A DNA stretch of 64,000 nt from Bradyrhizobium diazoefficiens (GCF_016599855.1 NZ_CP067041.1:1240001-1304000), one strand, 5' to 3'; shown: positions 9,322 through 18,924, counted from the stretch's first letter. Notes: generated from the letters alone by a model not told the origin. Made by a program: numbers and translations.

Positions 9322-9546
9322 TCAACCGCCCAGACGCGGCGCCCGGTAATACTGAGCTGGCGAGATATAGTCCCTGTGCAAGCACGTTGGTCGTCTGTCG
9401 CCATCGATCAACACGGTGAGCCCGGTGGTAGAACGGCTCACCCCGAGAACGGTGCCCCTCTTACCGGCGAGGCTTGGGCAACGAGCGGCCCCAAGGCCAT
9501 TGATTGTGAAACGGGTGCCAACTGCAATTCCGTCTGTTCGGTTCAT
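9322..9546 (-). CDS. Small SH3/KOW-like hypothetical protein (74 aa)
   Basis: Begins MNRTDGIAVGTRFTINGLG and continues AARCPSLAGKRGTVLGVSRSTTGLTVLIDGDRRPTCLHRDYISP. A beta-barrel pattern with GxRxTV and a closing LHRDYI motif suggests an SH3-like fold. Proteins of this pattern are common in Bradyrhizobium accessory DNA. Function unknown. Confidence 0.55.
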   Translation of the reverse strand: MNRTDGIAVGTRFTINGLGAARCPSLAGKRGTVLGVSRSTTGLTVLIDGDRRPTCLHRDYISPAQYYRAPRLGG

Positions 9547-9781
9547 GATTTAGCTCCGCAACAAGGCCTATCAAAAACCATTTATTGTTGAGGGGCCTGG
9601 TTTCAGGATCACTTCACGGCCTACAGAAATTGACTTCGTGGCAGCGATCGCAAGTCCGACTTGATGGGTCGGACCGGACGCATCGAAAGGCGCTTCATTC
9701 CATGAGTTGCGGTCTTGGCGCAACGGCGCGACGGATGCAGCCGGGAATCGGCCCAGCGGGAGGGCCTGGTAACATGGCCGA

Positions 9782-10873
9782 TTGCCGGAGGGCGAATGGC
9801 GCTTCGGGCCGTCTCATCAGCCTCCCGTGGGCAGCGCCGTGAAGGGCCCTAGAAGCCAGGCTCGTTCATCACCCTTCCCCTGGGTGCGCGAGGCGATGGA
9901 AAAGCATCATGCGGCGTCGGTCAGGCCGGGCAACGATTTCGATCTGCTCGCGGTCCTGGGAACCAACCTGCCCGGGGCGGTGCGCGCGCTGCCAAGTGAC
10001 GGTATGCCCGTTCCAATTGGCCCGGCGGCGGACGCCGGCAAGAAAGCGCGCTTCTCGCTCGCCGGCGTGCAGATGAAGCTGTCGGTCATGAAAAACACGG
10101 GAAAGGAAGGCGGAATCACGCTCGCGGTGGACGACGAACAAGGCCAATACATCGCGAAATTTCCCTCGCTCACGCACATCGGCCTATCCGAGAACGAATT
10201 CGCAATCCTCGCCCTTGCGGAAGCACTGGGAATGGACGTGCCCGCCCGCGAACTCGTCGACAGATCAGAGTTTGCAGGCATCCCCGAAGAATTCAACACC
10301 ATGTCCACGGGCAAGGTCCTGCTCGTCCGCCGCTTCGACCGCGAGGCCAGCGGCGCGCGCGTGCACATGGAGGATTTCGCGCAAGTGTTTGGCCGATATC
10401 CGTCCGAGAAATACACAGGCGCAGCCTATCACAACATCGCGGCAGCGCTGAACAGCGGCGTCTCGTTCGATGCAGCCATCGAATTTGTGCGACGCCTCGC
10501 TCTGACAGCGCTCACAGGCAACGGTGACATGCATCTCAAGAACTGGTCGCTGCTGTATCCCGGAGATGGCCGGACACCAACGCTGTCGCCCGTCTATGAC
10601 GTGCTTTCAACGATTCCCTACATTCCAAAGGACAGCATGGCACTTAGCCTTGCCGGCGAAAAGTCGTTCAAGGCGCTGACCCAGGAGCGCTGGCGCAGTT
10701 TTGCAAACCGCAGCCGTCTTCCGGAAGGGGCCGTGATGACGGCAGTCGCTGAGACTGCGGCGGACGTGCGCGCCAAGTGGTCGGTTCTTCCGGAACGCGA
10801 TGTTGTGCCTGCGCAGGTCCTCGAGCGGATCGATGCGCATGTCGATGAAATGGCAGCCATCCTCGCGCCCTGA
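9782..10873 (+). pseudogene. hipA: HipA-family kinase with decayed N-terminus
   Basis: The catalytic part is intact: GVQMKLSV and YIAKFPS (nucleotide-binding core), ENEFAILALAEALGM, VLLVRRFDR, the catalytic loop GNGDMHLKNWSL and the metal-binding SPVYDVLST. HipA phosphorylates glutamyl-tRNA synthetase in the studied members. The N-terminal subdomain is scrambled: pieces such as GRLISLP, VGSAVKGP and FITLPLGA, which match the usual NLLPEG-type region, lie in different frames between about 9760 and 9890. The nominal start is a TTG with no ribosome site. No HipB partner is adjacent. I infer a degraded gene, possibly still making a truncated kinase. Confidence 0.6.
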
Positions 10874-12200
10874 GGTCGGCAGGTCGTGCGGCGCACATCA
10901 CCCGATCCTGCGATCGCATCAGGGATGTTGCCGGATGCGCTCGCTCATAGATTTTGCAGCCAGGCTTGCGGGCATCATGCCAATCAATCGGCGACGGCTC
11001 GTTCTCGAAGGCGATCTTCTGCGGCTGAAGACGCCGACATTCGCCCGCGCATCAGCTCTTGCCCGATCCCGTCATCGAGGTCGGCCCCGATACGGCTGCG
11101 ACAATCCTCGTCGCAAGGAAAGCGAGACATGCCGCGTCGATCGCATAGGGAGCCGCGCATCCGATCGACGCCGATAAGAATACCCCGATGCATCCAGCGA
11201 GCCAGGTGAAGACCGGCACTTTCCAGCGGAGGCCGGCCGGTCCAGTTCGGAACGGCCGTATGCAGAAACCCGCCGAGCCTTTGCCGCCAGTTGGCCGAAC
11301 AGCATTCGTCGAAGGTCTCCCGCGAATACGCCCGGTCACAGGGCGATCAACGCGCCGGCCTAGGTTTAAGCCCAGCAGGAAGAACGCGGAAGCTGTGGGA
11401 GGTCGCGGGACCTTGATCGTTGCGAAGGCGCGGGACCGACATACGAGACTTCCCCTACTTGGAGAGGGGCTTGACGGGTTTTCATGTTCTCGAACAGCCT
11501 CGCAAACATCTGCTCGGCCTTGCTGACCCGCGGCACCGCCTTGTCCTGCTCGATGTTTGTCAGCGTGCCGACCACGATGGTGGCGACCATGCCCATTGCG
11601 TAATAGCGGCAGGTACTTCACGCCATAGACGCCGGCCTGATCGAATTTTACACTCATGTCTTCGCGCATCCTTGCCGCCGAAGTGAGCCGCGCCGTGCGG
11701 CAGCATGCCCTTAATTCTCGCGGCATTGTGAAGGCCGCGCCAAAATCGGTCGAAGCTATCCTGACCCTTCCAAAGGGTCATAGTCGCTGTGCAGGGGCAC
11801 GCGTGCGGTCGGAGGCGGCTAGCGGCGCCCTAGCTGCTTATGTCCGAAAGCAAACGCGCGGCTTGTCCGAAGCTCGCCAAGTTGCCGCGAACGCGACATT
11901 GCGCGCGACAAGCCAGAGGCAATGAAGGCCGCTTTGGTGCTGGCCTGGATCCTGCAGTCGCCAAGGCTGCGTGTGTAGGGCGGCGTAACAGCATCAGCTA
12001 ACGCACGAGTTTGGGCTGCAAGGAGACCCGCTGCCCGTCGCAGGCGGTGAGCTTCGACGCATTTCCATCTCGGTGTGCCGCTGATGCATGCGCTGTCGCG
12101 ACGTGCCTGAAGCACAGGTCGCACCCGGTCCACCGAAGGACGGGTGCAAATGTCTGTGTGTCATCAGCCTTCGTTCGATGATGATGCACATTGTGAGGTG
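10874..12200. other. Stretch with no supported gene, probably decayed coding DNA
   Basis: Overlapping medium ORFs on both strands each look only partly coding. On the minus strand, MSVKFDQAGVYGVKYLPLL (near 11650) and MVATIVVGTLTNIEQDKAVPRVSKAEQMFARLFENMKTR (near 11590-11470) lie in different frames and may be pieces of one broken gene. I could not identify a family, so nothing is called. Confidence 0.4.
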
Positions 12201-13934
12201 ATGATGCGATTTGGAGTTCTGACCTGGGGTGCCGCAACAGCTGCGCTCATTGCAAGCGGAGCGGTCAATTCAACGGATCTTAGGCCGGCAGCAAAAGTCC
12301 CGCCGAAACTGTGGAGCTGGACCGGAGGATATATCGGCGGACACGCCGCCGGGGGCTACGGCCGGACGTCGTTCAGTGATCCCTATGGCCCATCGATTTA
12401 CGGGGACGTCGTTGATACGCCTGCATTCCTGGCCGGCGGACAGCTCGGTTACAACTGGCAGAGGGACCGCTGGGTGTTCGGCGTTGAGCTGGAAGCGAGC
12501 CGTGCTGTCTCGGACGGCACAAACACCTGTCTTGCCTTCTCCAGCGTTGTTGTGATTGCAACCTGCAACGCAGGTCCAAGCGTCCTTGCCACGGGAACCG
12601 CTCGTGTGGGTTATGCTTTTGGCCCGCAGGGCCACACGCTGGCCTACGTCAAAGGAGGCGCTGCTTGGCAAAACAATCGCGGCGCGATCACCAATCACAA
12701 CGAATTCCGGGACGGGACCTTTGCCGGATACCCGCGGCATACGACGCAGTTCGATGATGGTCGTTTCGGCGCGACCGTCGGCGTCGGCATCGAGCAGCAG
12801 CTCACGCCCGCTTGGTCCGTCAAATTTGAGTACGACTATATGGGTTTTGGCGGACCTCGTGTGGCGACCCCTCCAACCGTGCAGCGTCCGCCCCTTGCTA
12901 TCATCCCCGCCAGCACGAGCAGCTTATCCAGCGATTATCACGTCGGTAAAGTCGGCTTGAATTACCATTTTGGTGTCGATCCGACCGCGGAATGGGCCGA
13001 TGCGCCGCTGCACCCCGCAACAGCGAGCGCCAAAGCCAAGCCCGTTCTATCTACGGGCGGCTGGTCGCTCGAGGGCGGCTCACGAGTCTGGCTCAGCCGG
13101 GGCGCTTTCCAGTGGGACTACACACATGCGCCCCGGTTTCCAGGAGATGAAAGCGTTCCCACTTCAAGGCTCACCTATCAGGGGCTCGACGGCGTGTCCG
13201 GCGAGATGTTCGGGCGCCTTGACAGCCCTTGGGGGATATTCCTGAAGGGCAATATTGGCCTCGGACGCTTCAACAAAGGAAAGCGGAACGACGAAGATTC
13301 GAGCCTCGGGCAGTGGGCCTATCTCAACGCGTTATCCGGTCAGGCGAACGGACGATTCACATACTACACGGCGGATGCCGGCTACGATTTTCTGCGCGGC
13401 AGCAATTACAAAGTGGGCGCGTTTGTCGGATGGACCTCCTACGGCGAGAAGTCGGATTCGATAGGTTGCGTGCAGACCGCTTCGTCCTCGCCGGCCTGGC
13501 CATGCACGGGGCCGTTCCAGCGGCAGGGGCAGCTCATCGGCACTCAAGACACCGATTGGAATGCGCCGCGCATCGGCGTTAGCGCCGAGGCTTTGGTGCT
13601 TGAGCGCTGGCGCGTGAGCGCCGACATTGCTTACCTGCCATGGACCGAGTTCAGTGGTCGCGACAACCATCTCCTCCGCCCAGCGACAACGTTCTACGAT
13701 CAGCGCGGAGACGGTGGCGGAGGCCTTCAGGTGGAAGGGGCGCTCTCCTACTTTCTCACCAAGAATGTCAGCATCGGAGTTGGTGGTCGATATTGGTCAA
13801 TGTGGACCAAAAAGGACAGCGATGTGATCTACAACGCCAACTGGCAGGGCGGCCGAGATCAGGAGGCTGCTCTTGCGAAATACCGCATGGAACGGTGGGG
13901 CACGTTCATCCAGGCCTCCTACAAATTTGATTGA
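12201..13934 (+). CDS. Outer-membrane beta-barrel protein, two-domain
   Basis: Start chosen at 12201, giving a signal peptide (MMRFGVLTWGAATAALIASGAVNSTDL). Residues about 30-260 form an Omp25/RopB-like eight-strand barrel (SWTGGYIGGHAAGGYG, GGQLGYNWQRDRWVFGVELEAS, GTARVGYAF, ending VGKVGLNYHFG). After a short linker, residues about 300-577 form a second barrel (GGWSLEGGSRVWLSRGAFQWDY, LDSPWGIFLKGNIGLGRF, FIQASYKFD) ending in an aromatic residue near the C-terminus as outer-membrane proteins do. The double-barrel architecture is known in Bradyrhizobium. The intergenic 13935-14291 contains nothing I can support. Confidence 0.75.
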   Translation: MMRFGVLTWGAATAALIASGAVNSTDLRPAAKVPPKLWSWTGGYIGGHAAGGYGRTSFSDPYGPSIYGDVVDTPAFLAGGQLGYNWQRDRWVFGVELEASRAVSDGTNTCLAFSSVVVIATCNAGPSVLATGTARVGYAFGPQGHTLAYVKGGAAWQNNRGAITNHNEFRDGTFAGYPRHTTQFDDGRFGATVGVGIEQQLTPAWSVKFEYDYMGFGGPRVATPPTVQRPPLAIIPASTSSLSSDYHVGKVGLNYHFGVDPTAEWADAPLHPATASAKAKPVLSTGGWSLEGGSRVWLSRGAFQWDYTHAPRFPGDESVPTSRLTYQGLDGVSGEMFGRLDSPWGIFLKGNIGLGRFNKGKRNDEDSSLGQWAYLNALSGQANGRFTYYTADAGYDFLRGSNYKVGAFVGWTSYGEKSDSIGCVQTASSSPAWPCTGPFQRQGQLIGTQDTDWNAPRIGVSAEALVLERWRVSADIAYLPWTEFSGRDNHLLRPATTFYDQRGDGGGGLQVEGALSYFLTKNVSIGVGGRYWSMWTKKDSDVIYNANWQGGRDQEAALAKYRMERWGTFIQASYKFD

Positions 13935-14291
13935 ACACCCAGTGGCTCTGCACGGCGATTTTTGACCGGTCACGTGCGGCGGCGATCAGATGAGCTCTGG
14001 CAGGCTTTTGGGATCAGCGAGGATCCTGGTGCGAGAGAGATGTCATGGGCAGCCTTCCGATGGGGCCGGCTTCGCTCAAGTGTCAGTGCCATCTGGTGAC
14101 CCGACGGCCGGTCGACGCGGAAATATTCGGGCATGTCGGTTCGGCAGGGGGCTTGCGGTGCAGTTGCGTATCGGGGTGGACAAAGCCAGACACTGTCCCT
14201 GCCTGGGCGTGAACGGTTTTGCCGAACAGAAGTCCCAGCCAAGGCGCTGGATGCGCGATCGTTGCATCGGCGGGCGACGGTATTCTGTGAG

Positions 14292-14501
14292 ATGAAAGCA
14301 ATGGACGACCCAGCGGTGTGGGAAGGAATTTCGACGGCCCCGTACGAACGAGCGCTCGAGCTCGCCGTGATCGAAGGCAATCGCGTGCATGCGCTGATCT
14401 TCGCCTGCCGTCGCACCCCGAGCGGCTGGATCAAGGATACGACCCGCGAGCGGGTCGTCATTCATCCGACGCACTGGCGTCCGTGGCCCGCGAAAGACTA
14501 G
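14292..14501 (+). CDS. Small hypothetical protein (69 aa)
   Basis: The part from MKAMDDPAVWEGISTAPYER is the real protein; upstream residues in frame look non-coding. The pattern W-x-x-I-S-T-A-P-x-x-x-x-L-E-L-A-V-I...HALIFACRR...THWRPW belongs to a small family common in Bradyrhizobium, as I remember it. A second possible member lies at 27026 on the other strand. Function unknown. It precedes fixL in the same direction. Confidence 0.6.
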   Translation: MKAMDDPAVWEGISTAPYERALELAVIEGNRVHALIFACRRTPSGWIKDTTRERVVIHPTHWRPWPAKD

Positions 14502-14604
14502 TTTGCTCCAGCCCCCCTCTTGTCGAAAGGACGGCCAGTCGAGCTATGAGGCGATCACCGTCCATTCTCGCAAAGACGCTTTCGTTTTCGCATCTGGCCA
14601 CTGA

Positions 14605-16047
14605 ATGACAGCACAAGGTCGATTTTTGCTTCGCTACGGGGCGGCGGCAACCGCCTCCGCTTTCATCTTCTTTCTGCGCCTTGCCTTGCATAACTCTTTC
14701 GAGGATCGGACCTTCACCGTGATCTACGTTCCGGTCGTCGTCTTTGCGGCCTTTGCCGGCGGCCGCGGGCCGGCCATCTTCGCCACGCTGCTCTGTCTTG
14801 GAAGCAGCGCCTATTTCCTCGGAACCAGCCTCTACAGCGACCCGGCGAACCTGATCGATGTCTCCTTCTTCACCGTCATGGGACCGATCCTCGGCGTGAT
14901 CGGAGACCGGCTGCGGCAAGAGTCCGAAGATGCCCGAAATCGGCAGGCCCAGCTTCAGTCGATCCTGGATACCGTCCCGGAAGCCATGGTCGTGCTCGAT
15001 GAGCGGGGCATCATGCAATCCTTCAGCGTCACGGCCGAGCGCCTCTTTGGCTGGTCGGCCGCGGAGGCGATCGGAAACAATGTCTCCATCCTGATGCCGG
15101 GACCTTACCGGCAGGAGCACGATAGCTATCTCGATCGCTACCGCGCCACAGGCGAGCGCCGCATCATCGGGATCGGGCGGATCGTGGTCGGCGCGCGCAA
15201 GGATGGCTCGACATTTCCGATGGAGCTCGCAGTCGGCGAAGCCAAGGCCGGCGCCGAGCGGTACTTTACCGGCTTCGTCCGCGACCTGACGGAACGGCGA
15301 ACCCAGGAGCGCCGCATGCAGGAGCTGCAGTCGGAGCTGCTGCACGTGTCGCGGCTGACCGCTATGGGCGAGATGGCGTCCTCGCTCTCGCACGAGCTCA
15401 ATCAGCCATTGTCCGCGATCACCAGCTATCTGCGCGGCGCCGCGACCCTGCTGAAGCCGAAAGAAGTCGACAAGGAGCGCGTGCGCGAGGCCATGGACCG
15501 CAGCGCCGACCAGGCGTTGCGCGCCGGCGACATCATCAAGCGCCTGCGTGAGTTCGTTGCCAAGGGCGAGACCGAGCACACCATCGAGAATCCGGCGGCA
15601 CTGCTCGAGGAGGCCGCGGCGCTAGCCCTGGTCGGGGCCCGGGAACAGGGTGTGCGCGTGTCACTGCGCTGTGACCGCGACCTTCCCGACGTCGTCGTCG
15701 ACAAGGTCCAGATCCAGCAAGTCGCGCTCAACCTCATCAGGAACGGCATCGAGGCGATGGAAACGACCAGCCGGCGCGAGCTGACCATCGGCGTCACCCG
15801 CCAAAACAGGTTCGCCTTGTTCTCCGTCACCGATACGGGCACGGGCATCGCCCCGGAGATTGCCGAGAAGCTGTTTCAACCCTTCGTCACCACCAAGGCA
15901 AACGGCATGGGTGTAGGTCTTTCAATCTGCCGAACCATCATCGAAGCACACGGCGGACGCGTCGCGGCGCGTCCCAACGACGGCGGTGGCACCGTCTTTG
16001 ATTTCACACTGCCCTTCGCCGAAACGGAGGCGGCTGATGAACGATAA
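14605..16047 (+). CDS. fixL: Oxygen-sensing histidine kinase FixL
   Basis: 480 aa. Four N-terminal hydrophobic segments (about 10-105) are followed by a heme PAS domain (about 115-230) and a HisKA/HATPase module. Aligning by eye to Bradyrhizobium FixL, the proximal heme ligand is His172 in EHDSYLDRYR and the distal arginine is Arg192 in IIGIGR, exactly 20 residues apart as in the known protein. The phospho-accepting His263 lies in SHELNQPLS; the N box and G boxes (LIRNGIEAM, DTGTGIAP, GMGVGLSICR) are complete. FixL phosphorylates FixJ when oxygen leaves the heme. Its 3' end overlaps fixJ by 11 bases. Confidence 0.95.
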   Translation: MTAQGRFLLRYGAAATASAFIFFLRLALHNSFEDRTFTVIYVPVVVFAAFAGGRGPAIFATLLCLGSSAYFLGTSLYSDPANLIDVSFFTVMGPILGVIGDRLRQESEDARNRQAQLQSILDTVPEAMVVLDERGIMQSFSVTAERLFGWSAAEAIGNNVSILMPGPYRQEHDSYLDRYRATGERRIIGIGRIVVGARKDGSTFPMELAVGEAKAGAERYFTGFVRDLTERRTQERRMQELQSELLHVSRLTAMGEMASSLSHELNQPLSAITSYLRGAATLLKPKEVDKERVREAMDRSADQALRAGDIIKRLREFVAKGETEHTIENPAALLEEAAALALVGAREQGVRVSLRCDRDLPDVVVDKVQIQQVALNLIRNGIEAMETTSRRELTIGVTRQNRFALFSVTDTGTGIAPEIAEKLFQPFVTTKANGMGVGLSICRTIIEAHGGRVAARPNDGGGTVFDFTLPFAETEAADER

Positions 16048-16645
16048 GCCGGTCATTCACGTCATCGACGACGACGCTGCGATGCGGGATTCGCTGGTGT
16101 TCCTGCTCGACGTCAATGGATACAGGTCGCAGGTCTACGAGACGGCCGATGCGTTTCTGGCCGGCGGCGGGGCCGAGACTTTAAGCTGCGTCGTCTCCGA
16201 TATTCGCATGCCGGGCATCAGCGGCATCGAGCTGGTCAGGAAGCTGAAGCGCGAAGGAGCAGCCAGTGCGGTCATCCTGATCACCGGCCACGGCGACGTC
16301 GCGCTCGCTGTGGAGGCGATGAAGGCGGGTGCTGCGGATTTCCTTGAAAAGCCGTTCGACGATGCGGCGCTCTTGGACGCGATCCGCGCCGCGGTCGATA
16401 CCCGTCCCTCCGCTCCGGGCGAAAATTCCGCGCGAAAGCAGGCTGCGGCACGGCTCGCAGACCTGTCGCCCCGCGAGCGCGACGTGCTGCAGGGGGTTGT
16501 GGCCGGCAAGATCAACAAGGTCATCGCGCATGACCTCAGCATCAGTCCGCGCACGGTCGAGGTCTATCGTGCCAATCTCATGGCGAAGACGGGGGCGCGC
16601 AGCATGTCCGAACTGATGCGTCTCGCGCTCGCTGTGGGTCTGTGA
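16037..16645 (+). CDS. fixJ: Response regulator FixJ
   Basis: 202 aa from the ATG inside the end of fixL. The receiver domain has the acidic pair after HVIDDD, the phosphorylated Asp55 in VVSDIRMPG and the lysine in FLEKPF. The C-terminal LuxR-type domain (LSPRERDVLQGVVAG...ISPRTVEVYRANLMAKTGA) binds DNA. Phosphorylated FixJ classically activates fixK and, in some rhizobia, nifA. Translational coupling to fixL is expected from the overlap. Confidence 0.95.
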   Translation: MNDKPVIHVIDDDAAMRDSLVFLLDVNGYRSQVYETADAFLAGGGAETLSCVVSDIRMPGISGIELVRKLKREGAASAVILITGHGDVALAVEAMKAGAADFLEKPFDDAALLDAIRAAVDTRPSAPGENSARKQAAARLADLSPRERDVLQGVVAGKINKVIAHDLSISPRTVEVYRANLMAKTGARSMSELMRLALAVGL

Positions 16646-16759
16646 GGCCTGGGGGCAGCCCGGCATCGGCTAGCCGCCGGTCGCCGGCCCGACCGGTGCC
16701 AGTGCTTGCGCCGACGAGGGGCGTCGCCTGCAGCGTCGGCAATCGGGCGCGATGTCTGA

Positions 16760-16773
16760 TTGATCTTGCTCAA
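16760..16773 (+). promoter_or_regulatory. FixK/FNR-type box upstream of small gene and hemN
   Basis: TTGATCTTGCTCAA fits the TTGA-N6-TCAA consensus read by FixK/FNR proteins. It lies 48 bases before the ATG of the 16822 gene, a suitable position for activation. Confidence 0.7.
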
Positions 16774-16821
16774 GGACTTCGCTCCGGTTCTGAGCAACAT
16801 GTCGGCAAACAGGAGAACATA

Positions 16822-17049
16822 ATGCCCTCATTCGATGTGCGCTTCATCAAGACCGTTTGCGACGATACCGGGCACGAGCATCGTGCGTGTCAGGCCGCGT
16901 TCACCGTCGAAGCTCCGTCCCTGACGGAAGCGGTGCGACGAGCGGAAGCCGATTTCTGCCGGCAGAGGCACGTCCATGACTGGACGATCTTCGCGGACGC
17001 CGTCGAATTCCGGGCGCCGACCGCGCTGGAGCGGGCATGGGCGTCTTAG
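16822..17049 (+). CDS. Small FixK-controlled hypothetical protein (75 aa)
   Basis: AGGAG stands eight bases before the ATG. The product MPSFDVRFIKTVCDDTGHEHR continues with a helix (LTEAVRRAEADFCRQRHVHDWTIFADAVEF) and is soluble. It follows a FixK-type box at 16760 and lies 13 bases before hemN, so it is probably the first gene of a microaerobic transcript. I do not recognise the family; the scattered Cys and His residues could bind metal. Confidence 0.65.
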   Translation: MPSFDVRFIKTVCDDTGHEHRACQAAFTVEAPSLTEAVRRAEADFCRQRHVHDWTIFADAVEFRAPTALERAWAS

Positions 17050-17062
17050 CAGGGCGGATACC

Positions 17063-18397
17063 TTGACACCCATCGTTCGCCGCTATGCCGGCTACAATGT
17101 GCCGCGCTATACGTCCTATCCGACGGCCGCCGATTTCTCAGCCGAGGTTGGCGCGAAAGACCACGAGACCTGGCTCGCCGGCCTCGGGGCGGATCAGGCC
17201 GTCTCGGTCTATCTTCACGTGCCTTATTGCCGAAAGATATGCCTGTACTGCGGCTGCAACACCAAAATGGCCGTCCGTGATGACGTGGTCGGCGCCTATC
17301 GCCGCGCGCTTGAGACGGAGGTCGATCTTGTTGCGAGCCTGGTCGGGGCAAGGCCCAAAATTGCCCGCCTGCACTGGGGCGGCGGAACGCCCAGCATTCT
17401 GGGACCTGACGGCCTGCGCTCCGTCATCGCCGCGCTCCGCCGTCAGTTTCCGTTTGCGAACGGCTCCGAGCATGCGATCGAGCTTGATCCACGTCACGTG
17501 ACTGTCGCGCTCGTGGAGGCCTTGGCGGAACTCGGCGTCAGCCGTGCGAGTCTGGGCGTGCAGGACGTCAATCCTTTGGTGCAGGCCGCGATCGGCCGCC
17601 TCCAGCCGCTGGCTGTCATCGAGACGGCCGTCGAACGATTGCGGTCGGCCGGAATCAGAAATCTGAACTTCGATCTGATGTACGGGCTGCCGCTGCAGAC
17701 AGCCACCTCGATTCGCAAGACGTGTGCGTTGGTCGCCGCGATGGGGCCGGACCGCATCGCTTGTTTCGGCTATGCGCACCTGCCGCGGCTCAAGGCCAAC
17801 CAGCGGCGTATCGATGAAGCCAAACTGCCGTCGCAGGATCAGCGCATCGAGCAGGCCGAGGCCTTGTCCGAGGAGCTGATACGTGCGGGCTATGTGCGAA
17901 TTGGCATCGATCATTTTGCCAAGCCCGGCGATGCGCTCGCAAGGGCCGCGGCAGGCGGGACGCTGCATCGCAATTTCCAGGGCTATACCGAGGATGCCAG
18001 CGGCGTTCTTCTCGGCCTCGGCGCCTCCTCGATATCGACCTTCGCGGACGGCTTCGCGCAGAACGCAGCCGATCTTCCGAGATATGTCGGTGCCATCGCT
18101 GCCGGCTCACTCGCCTCGGCCAGGGGGTGCCTGCGCGATGAAAACGACCGGCAGCGCGCGTACATCATCGAGCGGCTGATGTGCGATTTTAGTGTCGATC
18201 TCGATGTCGTCGCGCCAAATGCCGAGTTCCGCGATGAAATGGCGAGGCTGATACCGATGCAATCGGAGGGGCTGGTCGAGATCGATGGCGCGAGATTGAC
18301 GGTGACGCAAGCCGGCCGGCCCGTCGTTCGCGTCATCGCCGCAACTTTCGACACCTATCGATGCGCGCAGGCCGCCCTGTTTAGCAGCGCAATTTGA
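17063..18397 (+). CDS. hemN: Oxygen-independent coproporphyrinogen III oxidase HemN
   Basis: Radical SAM enzyme converting coproporphyrinogen III to protoporphyrinogen IX without oxygen, supplying heme for the cbb3 oxidase. A TTG at 17063 gives the canonical HemN start (MTPIVRRYAGYNVPRYTSYPTA); upstream ATGs would run into the previous gene. The 4Fe-4S motif is CRKICLYC (Cys56, Cys60, Cys63), followed by CGCNTK and the GGGTP motif. About 444 aa, the usual length of true HemN. The FixK box of the next gene overlaps its stop codon. Confidence 0.92.
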   Translation: MTPIVRRYAGYNVPRYTSYPTAADFSAEVGAKDHETWLAGLGADQAVSVYLHVPYCRKICLYCGCNTKMAVRDDVVGAYRRALETEVDLVASLVGARPKIARLHWGGGTPSILGPDGLRSVIAALRRQFPFANGSEHAIELDPRHVTVALVEALAELGVSRASLGVQDVNPLVQAAIGRLQPLAVIETAVERLRSAGIRNLNFDLMYGLPLQTATSIRKTCALVAAMGPDRIACFGYAHLPRLKANQRRIDEAKLPSQDQRIEQAEALSEELIRAGYVRIGIDHFAKPGDALARAAAGGTLHRNFQGYTEDASGVLLGLGASSISTFADGFAQNAADLPRYVGAIAAGSLASARGCLRDENDRQRAYIIERLMCDFSVDLDVVAPNAEFRDEMARLIPMQSEGLVEIDGARLTVTQAGRPVVRVIAATFDTYRCAQAALFSSAI

Positions 18398-18407
18398 TCT
18401 GCATCAA
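18394..18407 (+). promoter_or_regulatory. FixK/FNR-type box, perfect palindrome
   Basis: TTGATCTGCATCAA is a perfect TTGAT-N4-ATCAA. It spans the hemN stop codon (18395-18397) and sits 57 bases before the ATG of the DUF6455-like gene. Confidence 0.85.
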
Positions 18408-18464
18408 CGACAACGTCCCTTGGCCGATGTAACACATCACCGAAAAAGGGACCTAAATCGTCAA

Positions 18465-18914
18465 ATGTTGATTGAAGCGGCCGCCAAGACATGCAGCACA
18501 TTCTTCGGCAATCTCCGTGACCGCTTGAAAGGTGTCATGGATCGCAGCAACGAGTTGCAGCGGCTGGACCAGCGGGAGATCGAGGTTATCGCGCGCGAGC
18601 TGAATCTTTCCAGGACGGAGCTCGCTGCGCTGATCTTGAAACCTTCGGGGTCGCTTCAGTCCCTGAGCAGGCGCCTCTCCCATGCGGGCCTTGCCGAGGA
18701 CGACGTGGAGGCATCTCACGGTGACGTGCTCCGCGATCTGCGACGCGTGTGCAGCCAATGCTCGTCCAAGGCGCGCTGCGCCCGCGACTTGAATCACGAG
18801 CGGCAAGCGACGCCGGCAAAATACTGCCAAAATGAGCAGACGCTGCGGGCGTTGGCGGATGATGTGCAGCGGTGCGCCCCACAGAATCTGCCGGTCCCCG
18901 CCACCCGCAATTGA
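18465..18914 (+). CDS. DUF6455-like cysteine-motif protein
   Basis: The ATG at 18465 is preferred to an in-frame TTG at 18420, which lies too close to the FixK box. The second half, DVLRDLRRVCSQCSSKARCARDL...YCQNEQTLRAL, matches the pattern I associate with DUF6455: CxxCxxxxxC with a later YC, possibly metal binding. The N-terminal half is helical (LDQREIEVIARELNLSRTELAALIL). It sits between two FixK boxes and upstream of fixN, so it is probably induced with the oxidase. Function unknown. Confidence 0.7.
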   Translation: MLIEAAAKTCSTFFGNLRDRLKGVMDRSNELQRLDQREIEVIARELNLSRTELAALILKPSGSLQSLSRRLSHAGLAEDDVEASHGDVLRDLRRVCSQCSSKARCARDLNHERQATPAKYCQNEQTLRALADDVQRCAPQNLPVPATRN

Positions 18915-18924
18915 TGTCGATCAA
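18911..18924 (+). promoter_or_regulatory. FixK/FNR-type box of the fixNOQP operon
   Basis: TTGATGTCGATCAA is a perfect TTGAT-N4-ATCAA palindrome 50 bases before the fixN ATG. It overlaps the stop codon of the preceding gene (18912-18914). Confidence 0.9.

Noticed and set aside
11052..11726. 224-codon minus-strand ORF
   Set aside because: Parts look coding in different frames, so it is described as decayed DNA rather than a gene.
15139..15180. FixL has arginine where Bradyrhizobium FixL has His214, possible loss of heme
   Set aside because: The true proximal ligand corresponds to His172 (EHDSY) and the distal arginine is kept, so heme binding is expected to be intact.
14458..15579. Minus-strand ORF of 373 codons over fixL
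   Set aside because: Antisense to the FixL sensor and kinase domains.
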